Shown here: positions 12,001-25,379 of the stretch, in pieces
How positions within the stretch are numbered: position 1 is the stretch's first letter
Layout: each line of letters opens with the position of its first letter
Assembly (NCBI GenBank): GCA_037013685.1
Contig: CM072891.1
Location: 19,692,501-19,756,500, forward strand
Direction of reading: 5' to 3'
DNA: 64,000 nt
DNA from: Acridotheres tristis
Taxonomy: Eukaryota > Chordata > Aves > Passeriformes > Sturnidae
Notes under the pieces: model-generated
The model's database searches: none
What the model saw: only the letters and a program-made list of their open reading frames with translations
What the model was told of the DNA's origin: nothing
Program-made: the position numbers and the translations under genes

Positions 12001-15000
12001 CATATCTCTTCCAAGTGCTCAAATCCACACACTTCACTCATTCAAAATATTTCTTATAAACTTTTCAACTAAGTATTTTGTTAAATTAAAGAAGTATGCA
12101 AGTTCTATCAGCCTCTTCATTTACTGGTCTTCTACAACTCCCTTCCAAACAACTTCCAAAACTTCAAAGTTTTATGTTTAGATCTGGTACTCAGCCATAG
12201 GCGATATAATAACTACTATTTTCCAAAATTATGATCACTTTGTTATTGTCAATATGAAAAGGCATGTCTGTATCTTTTTGGCTCCCATTAACTTTCTCCC
12301 TTATCCCCCACTCACTGAGTACAGATACAAATTGTCGGTGGAGCATCTCAGAGTCTCCTAAAGATGACAGACTAATCAAGCAGCAATACTCCACTAGTGG
12401 CATAGCAGATTCAGGAAAAGCACATCATAGTTTTTCTCAGTGGCACCACAGCCTAAATCAGCTTTTTTGTATGACTCTATTTTGAGGGAGTGAAAAATGC
12501 TATTTAAAAGCTTAAAAACCTCCAGTTTTATCACTCTGGACATCAAGTTGACTTTCATAGCCATACAGAGTATGTGCACAGTTCTTTCTCAGGTACAACT
12601 CAGTTGTTCTGTGTCTACTCTGCAATTCAAACGTTACATGTTTGCCTTTGTAGAGATTTTATTTACTGACTTGTCCCTTATGTCTAATTTTCAGTCCCAA
12701 AATTTATCTATCATTGTCCCACTTCTCAGATCAGTCAGTACTATATCAGCCAGGTCTAAGCTGCAAAAGACAGGGGACCTTCCTCTCTGAGAAAGGGGAA
12801 TCCATTCCTGTGTAGCAAATAGTTCTCCAAGCACAGCACAGAAGTGCACAGTACAGAACTGCATTCTGACATGCAGGAGCAAGGCTGTCCCTTCCAAGAT
12901 AAAGATAATCAAACAAAATACAGCACTTGTTTGAAAGGCATTATTTGCAAGTCCCTTCTGCATAGTTGGAGAGCAAAGCATTTGCATATTAAAAATAGGT
13001 AGAAGACATGAGCATAGCAATAACTATTATATGCTACAATCATCCCACAAACCCTCTGTTTCTCCAAATACATGAAGTTCCAGCAGCCAAGAGTTAAGTC
13101 CAGAAGTCTTCCATTGTTCTTTCACTATGAAAAGAATTCACAGTTACACTTTAATACAAAAGGAAGCAGTAAGATCATCAAATCCTTACTGTCAACGCTT
13201 AATCGATACCTGCTTAAGAAAAAGGAGGAGAGAAGCAGGAGAACAGGAACAGCATTACAAGCAAGCACACGTCCACCACTTCCTGAAGTTAAACAAAAGG
13301 CACCAGAACTAACCAGGCTGCTCCTGTGCCCAGCTCACATCTGCCATGCAGCTCCTGCCCACAAAACAAGCCAGATGTGAGCACTTCAAAGACTGAACGC
13401 TACCCTTTCGTGAGATGTCCCCACATTTCTTAGAAGGAACAAGAAAATGGACTGCTGTCTAAATCTGTTTACCTAAAATAAGCCATCCTTACTTCAACAC
13501 TCCCTCCCTACCCCGAGGGATTTAAGAAGCATGCACTGCCATGATCTGACAAGATCCAATAAGCTGGACAGCCTCCCTCTCGCCTGCACAAGGACACAGC
13601 TGCTCTGATGCCTCATCTAGGCCTTGTGTGTCCAAATGTCGCCTGTACCAGCTCCGCCAGATCTTTATTTCAGCAGCAAGTGCTACACATTCCTCTAATC
13701 AAGGCTGCAGTTAGACCCACAGGCAGATAACCAAATCCTGAAGGCTTCTTCTCACACAAAAAGATCAGTAAAGCTTGTGCGCTGTCCCTTTCCAGTTCTT
13801 CTCTCTCTTACAGTAGCTCTGCTAAAACTTGATACACTTCCCAAGCAAAACTGTCACCAGCTAATCTCTAAAAGCCACCAGCACTCTCCCCCTCCCCCCA
13901 AATGGATCCATCCACAGAACAAAACCAGCTGCTCCTGATAAACATACATGGCTGCATTTCACAATACACTGGAGACCACTAAAGCACTGTGCCTGAGCAC
14001 AGCATGCTTGGTCCTGTAACAAGTGTATTAAGACACTGCCTCTTGCATCCTGGAAGCACAAATATTATTGGGAAAATGTGCACAAAATCAGAATTTTTAA
14101 GCACGAACTGAGTCACAAGGAATGTACTCTGAATGGCAGCTAGGTAAGTTCAGGGTGAACAGAATTAGTCATTTTCAGTGAGTCACACAAAACAGTACAA
14201 TTTGCAAAGAAAGCAAATTAAGAACATTCTGTTATAATTGGTTTTAGTCAAGAACTTCATGTCATTTCATAGTAAGTGCATTTTTTTTTTAGTAAGTTAC
14301 ACGCTAGATTTTTACATACCAAAACATCTGGCTGAGCATGCCAAATAGACAGTATGCGATGCACATCCTACTTGCTAACCTCCCTCTCGTGCCCTGGCCA
14401 GCACAAGTTTGCCATCTGTGGCACTAATGGAGGGAGCACATTTATCATTATTCTTCTATAATCACATATTCAATAAACAGGATTTCAGACCTAACACCCA
14501 GCAATGGGCAATGTGTTATAGCTAAGTCAGTCCTTTACCAAAAGGCAACATGTGGCTTCCCACAAAGGGAATCTATCTTTGTTCCCAGGATACACAGCAA
14601 CCCAGAGTACCAAGTATTATGTCAGCAGGAAAAAAAAATAGCAAAAGACAGGCATAACTTAGAGTGGAGTTGTTTGCTGGCTGTTACAATAGAGGGTGAC
14701 AGAACACAAAAGAAATTACACAGAATGACTCCAATTTGCATTCACTTTGCTGTGGCAAAGCAACTTGAGTATAAAAGAATGCCAGTCTAATTTTAGCAGA
14801 AAATAGGCTGATGTACAAACTATTCTTCAAACAATGATAATCAAGTTAGAAAGGCTAAGTCTCAGTCAAAAACTACATCTATGGAAAGTGTGCTAGAGCA
14901 TCTGTTGAAGCATATTAACCACATTAGCATTCCCCACCACCCCATAAAAGCACACACGTACATACAAACCATCACCACAAACCCTCATGAAATCTGCAGC

Positions 15001-16483
15001 AATTAAACAGCATAACCAGCAAGCTGACATGAAGCTTGTTTCTGCAACTGCCCTGGCCCCTCTGATCTTCTGCTTACCAACTTTGCCATCCTGACTGATT
15101 ACACTTTGATGCCAGATATAAGGTTACTTTTCTCCCACCAAACAGAAGCATGTTCTGTCAGTGACAGTTCTGGCTCCACAGCTGGAGCAAATGTGAAGAA
15201 CAACTTCATAGACATTGGAACAATTATTTCTCAGAGGACGTATTACTTAACTGAAAATGGATTATTTTAGCCTGTTTTATTGAAAAAAGATTTCATCTTG
15301 TCTAGCACATAACAAGTTTCCATAGCACCTAATGACACAGTTCCACTAATACATCAAGCCAGCAAACTGTCACTATCACCATTACAATTGATCACTCTCC
15401 CCCCTCTATCACTCCAATCTTCCCTCTGTGCCTCTCCCATGCAGAGGTACTTGTGCAGCTGTACAGTGAATTGGATCAGGAATTGATCCCAACTGAAATA
15501 AAATGCTGTTTTCTTTCCATTAGTTTTAAGCTGCATCACTAGTAGCAGAAACCAATTCCTGAGCACTCAAGCTGGGAGCAGGCCAAGGGAGAGGAATAAA
15601 CAGCTCCAACAGTGAGAGGAGGGCACTTCTCTCAGCAGTTCCAAGGTGCTCAGGGAACTACTGCATAAATTGGAGTGTCTTTGTGTGACAGCAAGAATTT
15701 TGTTACAGGATACTGTGGTGCTTTTTGTAAAGACCTGCTCTTCCTTGTAAAACTATACCTAAAGTTCAGTTCCACAGAAAATCTTCAAGGTTGCCTTTAC
15801 AGATTCTCCACTTGTTACTTCAGCTTCAGTTGTTTCAGTTGCTTTCTCTCTTCTGGAGAGAAAGTAAAGCATATGTATTAGAAAATTATGTCATGTGTAA
15901 TGAGCAGAAGATACCGAATCAGGTATTGATGCCAAATCTGAGAAAATTAGGAAGTTCTACAGCTCTTCTCACCTCTCCTCTCACCTTTTCCAGAAGAGAA
16001 GGTTTTAAAAACAGAGAAAGGATCACAGTAGAAATGATTGGGCACAGCTCCTGGTGTAGCCAGAGTGACTGTGGGCTATTGCAGGCATGGTGATACCAAC
16101 ATTTATGCTGGATGGCCCATTATTGCAAATGGCCAAACAAATATATGCATGTTTTGTCTGGCGAGGAAAATTCTCCTCCTCCTCAAAGTGATCCACCCCA
16201 TTTCCCACTTCTCAATATTATAAAAGCAATTTAATGTTTTTATATTTTCAACTCCATATTGAGAATTCTACATTTACCTCATCCACTCTCAGTCATGAAG
16301 AGTAGCAACACATTTGTTACATGGCTCCTTCTCTGCCCAGCTGCATGGATACTAAGAGAGGGAAAAGCCATGTACACAAGACAGATTTTTATTGACGTTG
16401 ATTTTTATGCTATAATTTTATACTTTTCATACTTCAGTGTGCTAATGTTTTGTTCAAAATAAATCTCAATGATACAAAATGAC

Positions 16484-16521
16484 GAGCTAAACCTAGCATT
16501 TAATTTTCCAAATAGTACTTG
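16484..16521. repeat. Short repeat, first copy (see 45192)
   Basis: This is the partner of the 38-base segment inside the MIR-like element near 45.2 kb, with the same orientation and two mismatches. Here it sits in AT-rich MOB2 intron sequence without an obvious MIR body around it. Confidence 0.8.
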
Positions 16522-17745
16522 CACATTCTGCATTTTTATACATATGCTAATACCTACTAATTAGAATCATAACAAAGACTTTAAAGATAGGAATTAGGGA
16601 GAGGAACTTTCCAAACCAAAATTGATTCGTTATATGACAAAACAAACATTAGAACCATTTCTCCTGTATAATATGCAAAATATTCTCACACTAGGAGAAC
16701 TGGAAGAGAATTCTAATAGGAAAAAAATAAAATTAAAAACCCACATGCTATAACTTTGCCTTTTCATTATGTTCAGTCTCAAACTCTGCTAAAATAAAAA
16801 ATTATCATCTATATTTTATCATAGCTCAAAAAAAAAAAAAGAGATAGCACAGTTTCTGTGTGGTACAATACAAAGTCAAGGTACAGTATTAGAAACGGAT
16901 GACAAACACCATGCGAAGACTTACTGATAAAACCAACACTGAAGTATTATGGTTAAATTCGCTGTAGCAAAAATTTGTCTTATTGTTTTAGAGCACTTAA
17001 AGGACCCAAGCAAGCTTCTACACTCGTGTGCTTTTTTACAAATATGAAGGCATATTTTACTTTTTATCAGCACTGTAACTACATTACCTTAAGAGGTTGT
17101 TTCACAGAAACCTACAAAAGATGAAGTAATATGATTTCATTGAATGGGAAGATCCTAATCAGTACCTTATATTAGCAATTTAATACTAAAGATCACTGAG
17201 ACAGGCCTGGAGGTTAAAATCCATCATCTTTCTAGTAAAACTCCTTTGATACATTCTGAAAGCTCCTGCCTTCGTAATAAAAATAAAATTCCATCAATCA
17301 CTCTGCTTTTAGATTAAACCCATAAGCAAAATTACGCTCACTAGAAATATATTCATATATGTTGAAATCCTGAGAAGTATTTCAGTGTGGCAGGCAAGCA
17401 GTGTCACACTGTTAGAACTGCAAATTATGTCACCTTTTAGCAAGTGACCAGCAGCAGGCCACTCAGAAGTGCTTGGCAATGGAAGAAGGCTTGTTTTCAC
17501 AGTAGTTAATGCTTACTTTATGGCTAATCCATCTCAACTTTGCAGGCTTGCTTAGCTCAGCAATCTGCACCTTTGAAATAAGTAAAGGGAGAAGTTTTAT
17601 ATTCCTGTTCCTGACTGCTCTTTGCAGTGTTTGGGCGAGTTCATCTGCAGGCACGCTGCTCCACAACGACAGCGTGACTATTCCAACTGCTACCACACTG
17701 ACTACCCTTCTCTTACTATGAACCCTGAGAAAAACAAAAAATCCC

Positions 17746-17880
17746 CCAGCAAACAAACAAACCAACCCCCCCCCCAACAAACAAACCCCCCCCAACAAAC
17801 AAACCAACCCCCCCCCCCAACAAACAAACCAACCCCCCCCCCAACAAACAAACCAACCCCCCCCCCCAACAAACAAACCC
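17746..17880. repeat. C-rich minisatellite (CAAACAAACCAA plus C-run)
   Basis: About five units alternate 'aacaaacaaacc(aa)' with uninterrupted C runs of 8 to 11 bases, unit length roughly 20-26 bp. On the minus strand, which is the MOB2 sense strand, this reads as five G-runs of at least eight separated by T/G linkers. Open frames on both strands across it (Pro/Thr/Asn-rich or Gly/Trp/Phe-rich) are artefacts of the repeat. Confidence 0.9.
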
Positions 17881-18518
17881 AAATCCTGGACTGCAATTTA
17901 GACTTCGATATCTATAGTATACAAAATGCTACTCAGAAAATGACAAGTCCATCCCTTAGTTACAATGACCTTGCTCATTTCTTACACCATGTGTTGTGCA
18001 CAGTTCTCAGCAGTCACCTCCTTGGTCACACATACAAGATATCCTTCCAGCCATATTCTCAGTAGGAAAGTCACACTGAAGGAAATAACACTATTGAAAA
18101 ACAGGATGCGCAAAAGAGATTTTTTTTTTTTTTTTTGGTATGCACATTCCCAACTTACATCTTCAAGGAATATTTGGGCAAGGAGAGAACAAATTCAAGC
18201 CGAGAGCTTTACATAACCAGCAAACAAATAAACGGCAAGAAGAGGATGGAAAAACAAGATTATGCTCTGAATACTCTTGTCTAACTGGAAGGGAAAGCCA
18301 AGAAGCCCTGCAGGAAACACAAGCTAGAAGCAAACTGTCTTATTTGCTATTGCTTCTGTGTTTAAAAACATCCCCAGTATGCATAAATCAAGATGTCACT
18401 GGCAGTGAAAACAGAAGCCCAGCTTAACTCCATAGCTACGAGGCTCTGCTAATCCCTCTCTAACATTCTCACTAGGGTCCCCAGCTTTCTTTTGTTCTCA
18501 TATCAAGCTGTGACCAAG

Positions 18519-18539
18519 AAAAAAAAAAAAAAAAAAAAA
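18519..18539. repeat. Poly(A) tract, 21 bases
   Basis: An uninterrupted A run. The preceding bases show no recognisable retroposon body, so it is recorded only as a homopolymer. A 16-18 base T run lies nearby at 18121-18136. Confidence 0.9.
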
Positions 18540-20580
18540 GGCAATGACACATATGGAAGAAATTTGTATTCACTTGTCAGATATCAGGGGAAGATATCTC
18601 CCTCATAGTCACAGTAGTGAAAATTAAAGCAAGCGAAAGCTACTGGGGCATATGGAGAATTAATTCCAAATTTTTGAACACAAATTTATTTAAAACAGCA
18701 TCCAAAACACTGAGAACAGTCACAGCTGTTGTCTAACATGGGTCAACATAAAATAGCAGTATCATTACTTGGGGGCTTTTTAATGATGATCAGTCTTCAG
18801 AACCATTCCTAATTTGTGCTTATGTCAGTTCTGTTTATTATAATTGCAAGGTGTGGTAAGAGAAATGCTGTCCTCGGTAAACTTACTGAAAGGAGAAACT
18901 GGAGCAATAGAAAGCAACGGTTCTCTCCTATAGAAAGGGAACCTCCTGCTTTGGCACAGCCATGCTAAAAATCCAGACAGCTTTTTGGACAAGGTGTAAC
19001 CCACTGAAGTCTGCCAGGGAGGTTACAAATGTTGCTACCACAGTGCAGCTGAGGAAGCAGGCACTGCAAGTTCACCTTTTTTGTTTGTTTGTTTTCCTTC
19101 CACTCCCAGATGTGAACTACTTTCACGATTATCCAAAGAATTTATCAGCAACTTCTTCAGTAGTTTGTTTTGGTAAAAGCTATACCTCGTAAAGAAAAGA
19201 GGACAGAAGAGACAGCACTTCTAAAATCTGCACACCTTTTTATAATAAAGGCTCATAAGAGCTGCTACAGCCTCGTCTGCTCCATTGGCATAGGACAAGG
19301 TCATTCTTTAGATGATACAGGACTAAATCTTCTCCAAGATATTCTGGAGGATGTAATACCTGAATGAGTCAAGGTCTACTGTATTTTAAAGGAAATGGAA
19401 TTTCACTAGAAAGTGCAGAGGAACAAGACTCAAATGTCGGACACTGCAATACATACTTTAGTTATCTTTTCAACACTTAGCTAAACCAATGCAAATTCTT
19501 GAGAAATCTACATGTACAACAACCTGTACACAATATTTTCATAACAATTTGACTTAAAACTTACTAAAGAAGGAAGTCAGGGAAGAGGAGTAGGTTCTCC
19601 TAAGCCTAAAGTGCAAAAAAGTTCCAAGGAATGTAAAAAGGTCATTTCCAGTCACTACACAAACCTGATTTATTCTCAGCATGATACCAACAAATCACAG
19701 GTAGTATTTAACTGATCAGCTGCTTGAACTGGTTTGGTTATATATTAGTCCTTGCAATACCCAGCAGAATTGTATCTACTTCCACAAACTTAGTGCTTAC
19801 ATGTTTCCTCATCAAGACTTTTCTATTTATACCCCATAAATAAAAGTAGGTTTATTAAGCTAGTGCCACAGAACTAATCTCAGAACTGAGAAATACAAAG
19901 TGTATTAAGAACACATACTGAGATCTCTCTTGTGCACACACGACACCAACAAAACCCCATCAACAGGGAAAGCACTCATCTAATGAGAAAACTCCAATCA
20001 TTACTCTTTTTATCACAGATCCTCAGCCTAAGCATTCTGTCTGAAGAAATTTCAATTTGGCATTTACATAATTTTAAATGGCAGTTACATTTAGGGAAAG
20101 CACCTTCAACCTATGATCTTTTTATTTCCTATATCCAGATGCTAATTCCTACTGAAGGATTATAATTAGCAAACCGGCTTAAACTTTAATATTGCAGTGC
20201 ACTATTTTGTTTTAATCACAAAAAACAATTCTTCAGATTGTGACAGAAGTTAATACAAATTTTAAAAGCTTAAGCTCAGAATAACCAAGAGGAATAAGCA
20301 AGTTTCAAGGAACTTAAACTGTTCAGGAAGCACTGAAGATTCAAGACCACCAAGGCCAATGTACCATCTGGCTTCTCTGAAAACACAAGTAAATATTTGT
20401 CTTTGAAAAAAGACTTATAATAAGAAAAACAAGGAAGTACAGATTAGAGAAACAACAGGAGATCAATAATACAACTCATATACCAACCAAGTGGCGTCAT
20501 TTCCAAATTTACATTCTGTCCTTAACGATGTTGAAAGAGATTCTACTGTAATTCTTACCTCCTTCTGGGGAAGAAAGAGA

Positions 20581-20644
20581 AAATTTCACCTCCAGAAAAC
20601 TAGAAATAAAATATTTTCACCTCTAGAAAACTAGAAATAAAAAG
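20581..20644. repeat. Tandem duplication, period 31 bp, two copies
   Basis: The phrase 'cacctccagaaaactagaaa' at 20587 recurs as 'cacctctagaaaactagaaa' at 20618. Adjacent copies are near identical, suggesting a fairly recent slippage or short duplication event. Confidence 0.85.
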
Positions 20645-23600
20645 CAAGAGCGCCACCATGATTCGGTATTAATATCCTGGAATACTTTAAAGCCCATAGA
20701 ATTTCAAATCTTCTCCCCTAATAACCATTTCCATCATCTTCTCTCATTATCATTGCATTATCAAGATCATTAAAAGTTACTAGAAAGATTAACATTTGTC
20801 AAATGACACCGACAGTCCCAAAGGTGACATTTCAACAATGAACAGCAAATACCAGAAGAGTGACTTATGTCATCCTTCAGAACCACATACCATAAATCAG
20901 GGCCCCTAAACAAATGCAAGAATGAAATATGCTAACAAGACAGCTGACTTCATGAATAATAAATCTGAAAAAATTGACCACAGTCAAGAAGATACTAACT
21001 TAAAACAATGAAAAATAAGTATCAATTTCTTAATCTTTCTGTCAGACATTTTGGAGAAAATGTACAACTAGTATATGACATAAAAATCATGAGGAAAGGC
21101 ATTCCATGAGTATTTGAAGTTTTCCAAACACAAACAGCAGCTTTTTTTCCAAGCTCAAACACCAGTACATTTCGTACTTTTGGAAGAAGAATCAGATACT
21201 GAAAATAAGTGTTACAAGAGGTATTTCAGACGGGAGTTACATTCTTGTCCCTCTGTAGTAATCAGACTTTTGTGAAGTATTTCAACTTCCTGTACATGAA
21301 AAGGGGAGGTTTTACAAACAGAAGATTAGGCTTTACTGTGCTGTTAAGCAAATATGTTCTGAATATCCAGCTCTGCATCTCAGAACTGTCATAATGCAAA
21401 ACAACAGCCTACCAAGACCAGTACTGCATTCTGATAGTACCCAACACCATAATGATTCAGAAGACTCCATAAATCTCTGGAAATGCAGCTCATTGCCCAA
21501 CACCATATCCCAAGAGAAATTTCTTCCCAAGTGACTGCTCAGCTTTGATGCATGGACTGAAAAATCAGCATTATCCTTGCTAGCACTCCTGCTAATGTCG
21601 TTACTCTTTACAAAACTGTGTTACTTACCTTAGTGAATCATAGAATTTAAATCCTCAGCTCAACTACGGGCTGTATACAGAAATTCTCCCTATTTATTAT
21701 TATTCCACCCTTCCAGTTTTATGCCATACGCCAAAATTGTTCTTTATTGTCAAAGTATACTGGCAAGTCAATTGTCTTTCAACCCACTTTTGCCTTATTC
21801 TCTCCCTCATTTTTGAACTTGCTGTTGCTTTTCCACATGATGAAGCAGAAAAAGTATTTACTGAAACCCAGCTAACCTGAAGCTCTTCTGGGTTTGATTT
21901 TGTAACAAGAGCATACTGCAGAACTCTTATTTTCTTTGAAGGTCTGAGCACCTGCTGTGAAACTCTCATAGTCATTTTACTACTAAACTCCAAACAACTG
22001 GTATACAAAGAAGCCAATACAAAATGAGATTAAAAAGTAAGTTTCATGTTAGTAGCTGGCTGTCACTCTAGAATAATATTTGTTTTAGGAACCACAAGTT
22101 AATGAGTAACCCATGGCTAGATGATAACCATTGTCTCCCTTGGAGATTAGACTCCTTTTTAGACAGGTTTATCACACAGTATTTTTACTTCATGTCCTGT
22201 GCACTCCACCCACACCACTAGTCTCCAGGGATCTTAGAGAAACAAGTCATGGGGAGAGTTCCTGTAAGCAGGAACATTATTACTTTCAGTGGGAACATGG
22301 ATCCAATTTGCACTAGTTAGTCCCACAGCTCTTGAGTCCTGCCTTATTTTTTCATTTACATGTAACAAGTCCAAATACTTTAGCATATACCAGCAAAAGG
22401 ATAAAGGGACAGGTTGATTTTACTTAAGTCTTTGAGAAACTTCATATTTGCAACACCCTTTGGTAACAATGCATTATTTTTCATCCAAAAAGATACCAAA
22501 TCTAGGATATATTATCCCTCTTATTTTAAAGAATACTGACCAATCAACTCCATTGTTTGATCAGTAATACTCAACACTTTTAATCAACTTTCTCTCTGCA
22601 GAGCTACTAGAACTTTGTGCCATTTTAAAAAAGCTTAAGACAAAGGTTAGTGAATTGCAGAATTAAGATGGATAGAGGAAAAAAAACAAGAACATTTTCC
22701 TATTTCACTTTGCTAGGAACAAAAACCTCTGTGTGGATTTGGTTTGCACTTGCAGTCTAGCTCCCCCATCACAACAGCCTTTAACCTTCTCCACTGTTCC
22801 ACAGCTTGGCCATGTCCAGCTTGGCTTCTACAGGAATTGACGGACACAGAAAGAGCAGAAAACATGGAACAGTAACTGAACTCTACTTTCAAAGGTAACA
22901 GCAGAGGACAAAATTTTGCACAAAGTTGCACATTTCAGCCTAATCACCTGGCAGCCTGCTGCAGGTCTCTGCTTGCTAAATTGGAACATGTGACAAACCA
23001 GGCCAGAGACATTTATCTGGATGAACAATAAATCACTCTTTAGGTCTTCGCTCTTTTTGGAATTCCCCGGATCCAAGTTCTTCAGGCATCTGTTTTGACA
23101 GCTACGGTTCAGTTACCAACAGTGACTGTACATAAGATACTATTGTGTGCAGTATTAAAAAAAAAATAAAAAATCATACTCTTAGTAATAATGGAAAATA
23201 ACTATAATTCCTTTATTAAACCCAGACAGGAAATGATGATGTCTGCTAGTGAAGTTTTATTACATGCATAAACACCATCTTTATTCCTATATTTGCTTTC
23301 TCTTTGCTCAAAATCTCCTTCCTCAGACAGCAGGGCTGTTTCTAGCACTGGGGACCATCAGTGTGGTGATATCTCTCATGCACTCTCAGGTTTGCTTTCA
23401 AAATTTTTATTTTTTTTTTCCCTACTGTTTGTCATTGGCACTCAGGAAGTCAAAGGAGTGAATTTGAATTGCATCTTTTAAAACACATCAAGACCTTCAT
23501 GGAAATTGTCCTTCAGAAATTAAGCAACCTCCATGACAGCTTAAATCATTATGACTACTAAAATATTTAACACCTTTTATTTTACATTTTCAGCTTAGTT

Positions 23601-24757
23601 CAGAAATACTGTGGATAGATGACACACCTAAGCAAGTAGAACCAATGTGTTTAAATGTGTCTGTCTTATAATAAAATTACTTCCTTCTCAAGAAATTCTT
23701 GCCAACTTTTTTATTTTATAATAACGCCCCCCCATGTTTCAGAATAAAATGTTTAAACATGGGAATTCATTGATCTACTGGGTAAGATTACTTCTTCTTT
23801 AATAATAGAATGGACTACAACTAAAAAAACCCAAACAAACCAACCAAAGAAAAGAAAACAGGAAGTGATTTTGTCCTGCAAGATAGTGGATTACACTGCA
23901 TGTGTTTAATGAGCTGCAAAAAATACTTATTCATTAAGATGCCTCCTTGCCAGTATTCCCAAGGAGTCAAACAGTGGGAGCTGCTAAGTCTTCACTCTAC
24001 AAAAACCAAGAGGAACTTGATTTAAACAGAAATATTGATTCTATGAACAATAATGAGAAAATACAAGTGTGTGAACATGTAAATACCCTACTCACTTAAA
24101 AAGTTATACCACATATAGCAACAACTGCCTACACTTCAGTGGATGACTGTGCACATCCTGTCTGAAACAAGCCTGGAAAAATACTTATAAACATTAAAGA
24201 AAAAAAAAAAAAGAACCAAAGCAAAAACTACCAGCTTATTACAGTACTGTGTGAAAACAGAAAGGTCCCCTTTAAAAAGCAAACCAACAAACCAACCACA
24301 TTACCTAAAGACTTGCAGTTAAATACACAAATGCTTGTGCATTACAAGCAGGAGCCCACAGTCTTCCCCTTTCTCAGATGAGTTTTCACAGCACTTTACT
24401 CCACTTGCTCAAGCCTCAACAAGCTCAAGTGACTCAGGCCAGTACCTTCATATTCATCAGGGTGGGGCAAGGGAGGAAAACCTCAGTATAGACACTCTGG
24501 GGTTATAAGAATGCAAATCACCCAATTCAGCACTTTGAATAGCACCCTGAACTCAAAGCTAAAACCTCTGCTACACCAAACCACATGCTAAGGAAACTAT
24601 CATATGTCTAATAAGATGCAATCATAAAAGCATCCAAAAAACCCTGAAATTTCAGGTTAGTCTTCAAAAATTGGTCATCACCAATGGCACCACAATAATC
24701 AGGTGAAGAAGGGACACAATAAGAACAACTGCTGTTAGATGCCCACCAAGGAACACT

Positions 24758-24781
24758 AAAAAAAAAAAAAAAAAAAAAAAA
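24758..24781. repeat. Poly(A) tract, 24 bases
   Basis: An uninterrupted A run in MOB2 intron 1. No retroposed gene body was recognised upstream of it. Confidence 0.9.
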
Positions 24782-25188
24782 GCCCTTTCCTAGAAGTCAC
24801 CCAGATAACCTTAAATTGCAAGATCAGTGCCCAAATATGGCTTTTTGAATATAGGCTGGTCAGCTCCTTAAAAAAGTACCAGTCCCTGGTTAAACCAGCA
24901 GGTGAGATTTCTTCAGCTGACATGGAACTGTACTATTAACATGGTTTTGTTCAAAACAGTCTATTAACATAAACAAGAGATACAACCATACTCAGAAGCT
25001 TTTTATTTCTTTCCCAAGTGCATTTGTCGGTCAAATAAAAGTTATTAACCCTCACTACAAACTTGGTTCCTTTTATATCTGATGGAAAACAGCCACACAC
25101 TAATCCTATAGCAGACATGACTATCATGAAGGTTTTACAGACTGGAGTTCCAGCAACACCTGGTATCATCAGACAGAAGACTGACTGG

Positions 25189-25379
25189 AAACAAACAAAC
25201 AAAAAAAACCCAAAAAACCAAAAACCAAATAAACAAACAAAACACGAAACCAAAACAAATACCAAACAACAACAACAAAAAAAAAAAAACAGAAAAAACC
25301 CAAAAAAATAAAACCAAAAAACAACAAAAACCCAAAACAACAACAAAAAACAGAAAAGAAAAAAAAACCACACAAAAAA
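25189..25379. repeat. A/C-only low-complexity tract (AAC/AAAC-rich)
   Basis: About 190 bases are almost wholly A and C, with only a handful of G or T, in interleaved AAC, AAAC and A-run units. The sense strand of MOB2 would be U/G-rich here. The 151-codon minus-strand frame spanning it (Phe/Leu/Val/Trp-rich) is a consequence of T/G richness and is not a membrane protein. Confidence 0.88.

Noticed and set aside
17463..17882. Gly/Trp/Phe-rich minus-strand frame
   Set aside because: It arises from the C-run/CAAAC minisatellite and has no credible protein composition.
21636..21665. 'gaatcatagaattt' resembling an inverted CR1 tail
   Set aside because: Only about 15 bases match; this could be chance in AT-rich sequence.
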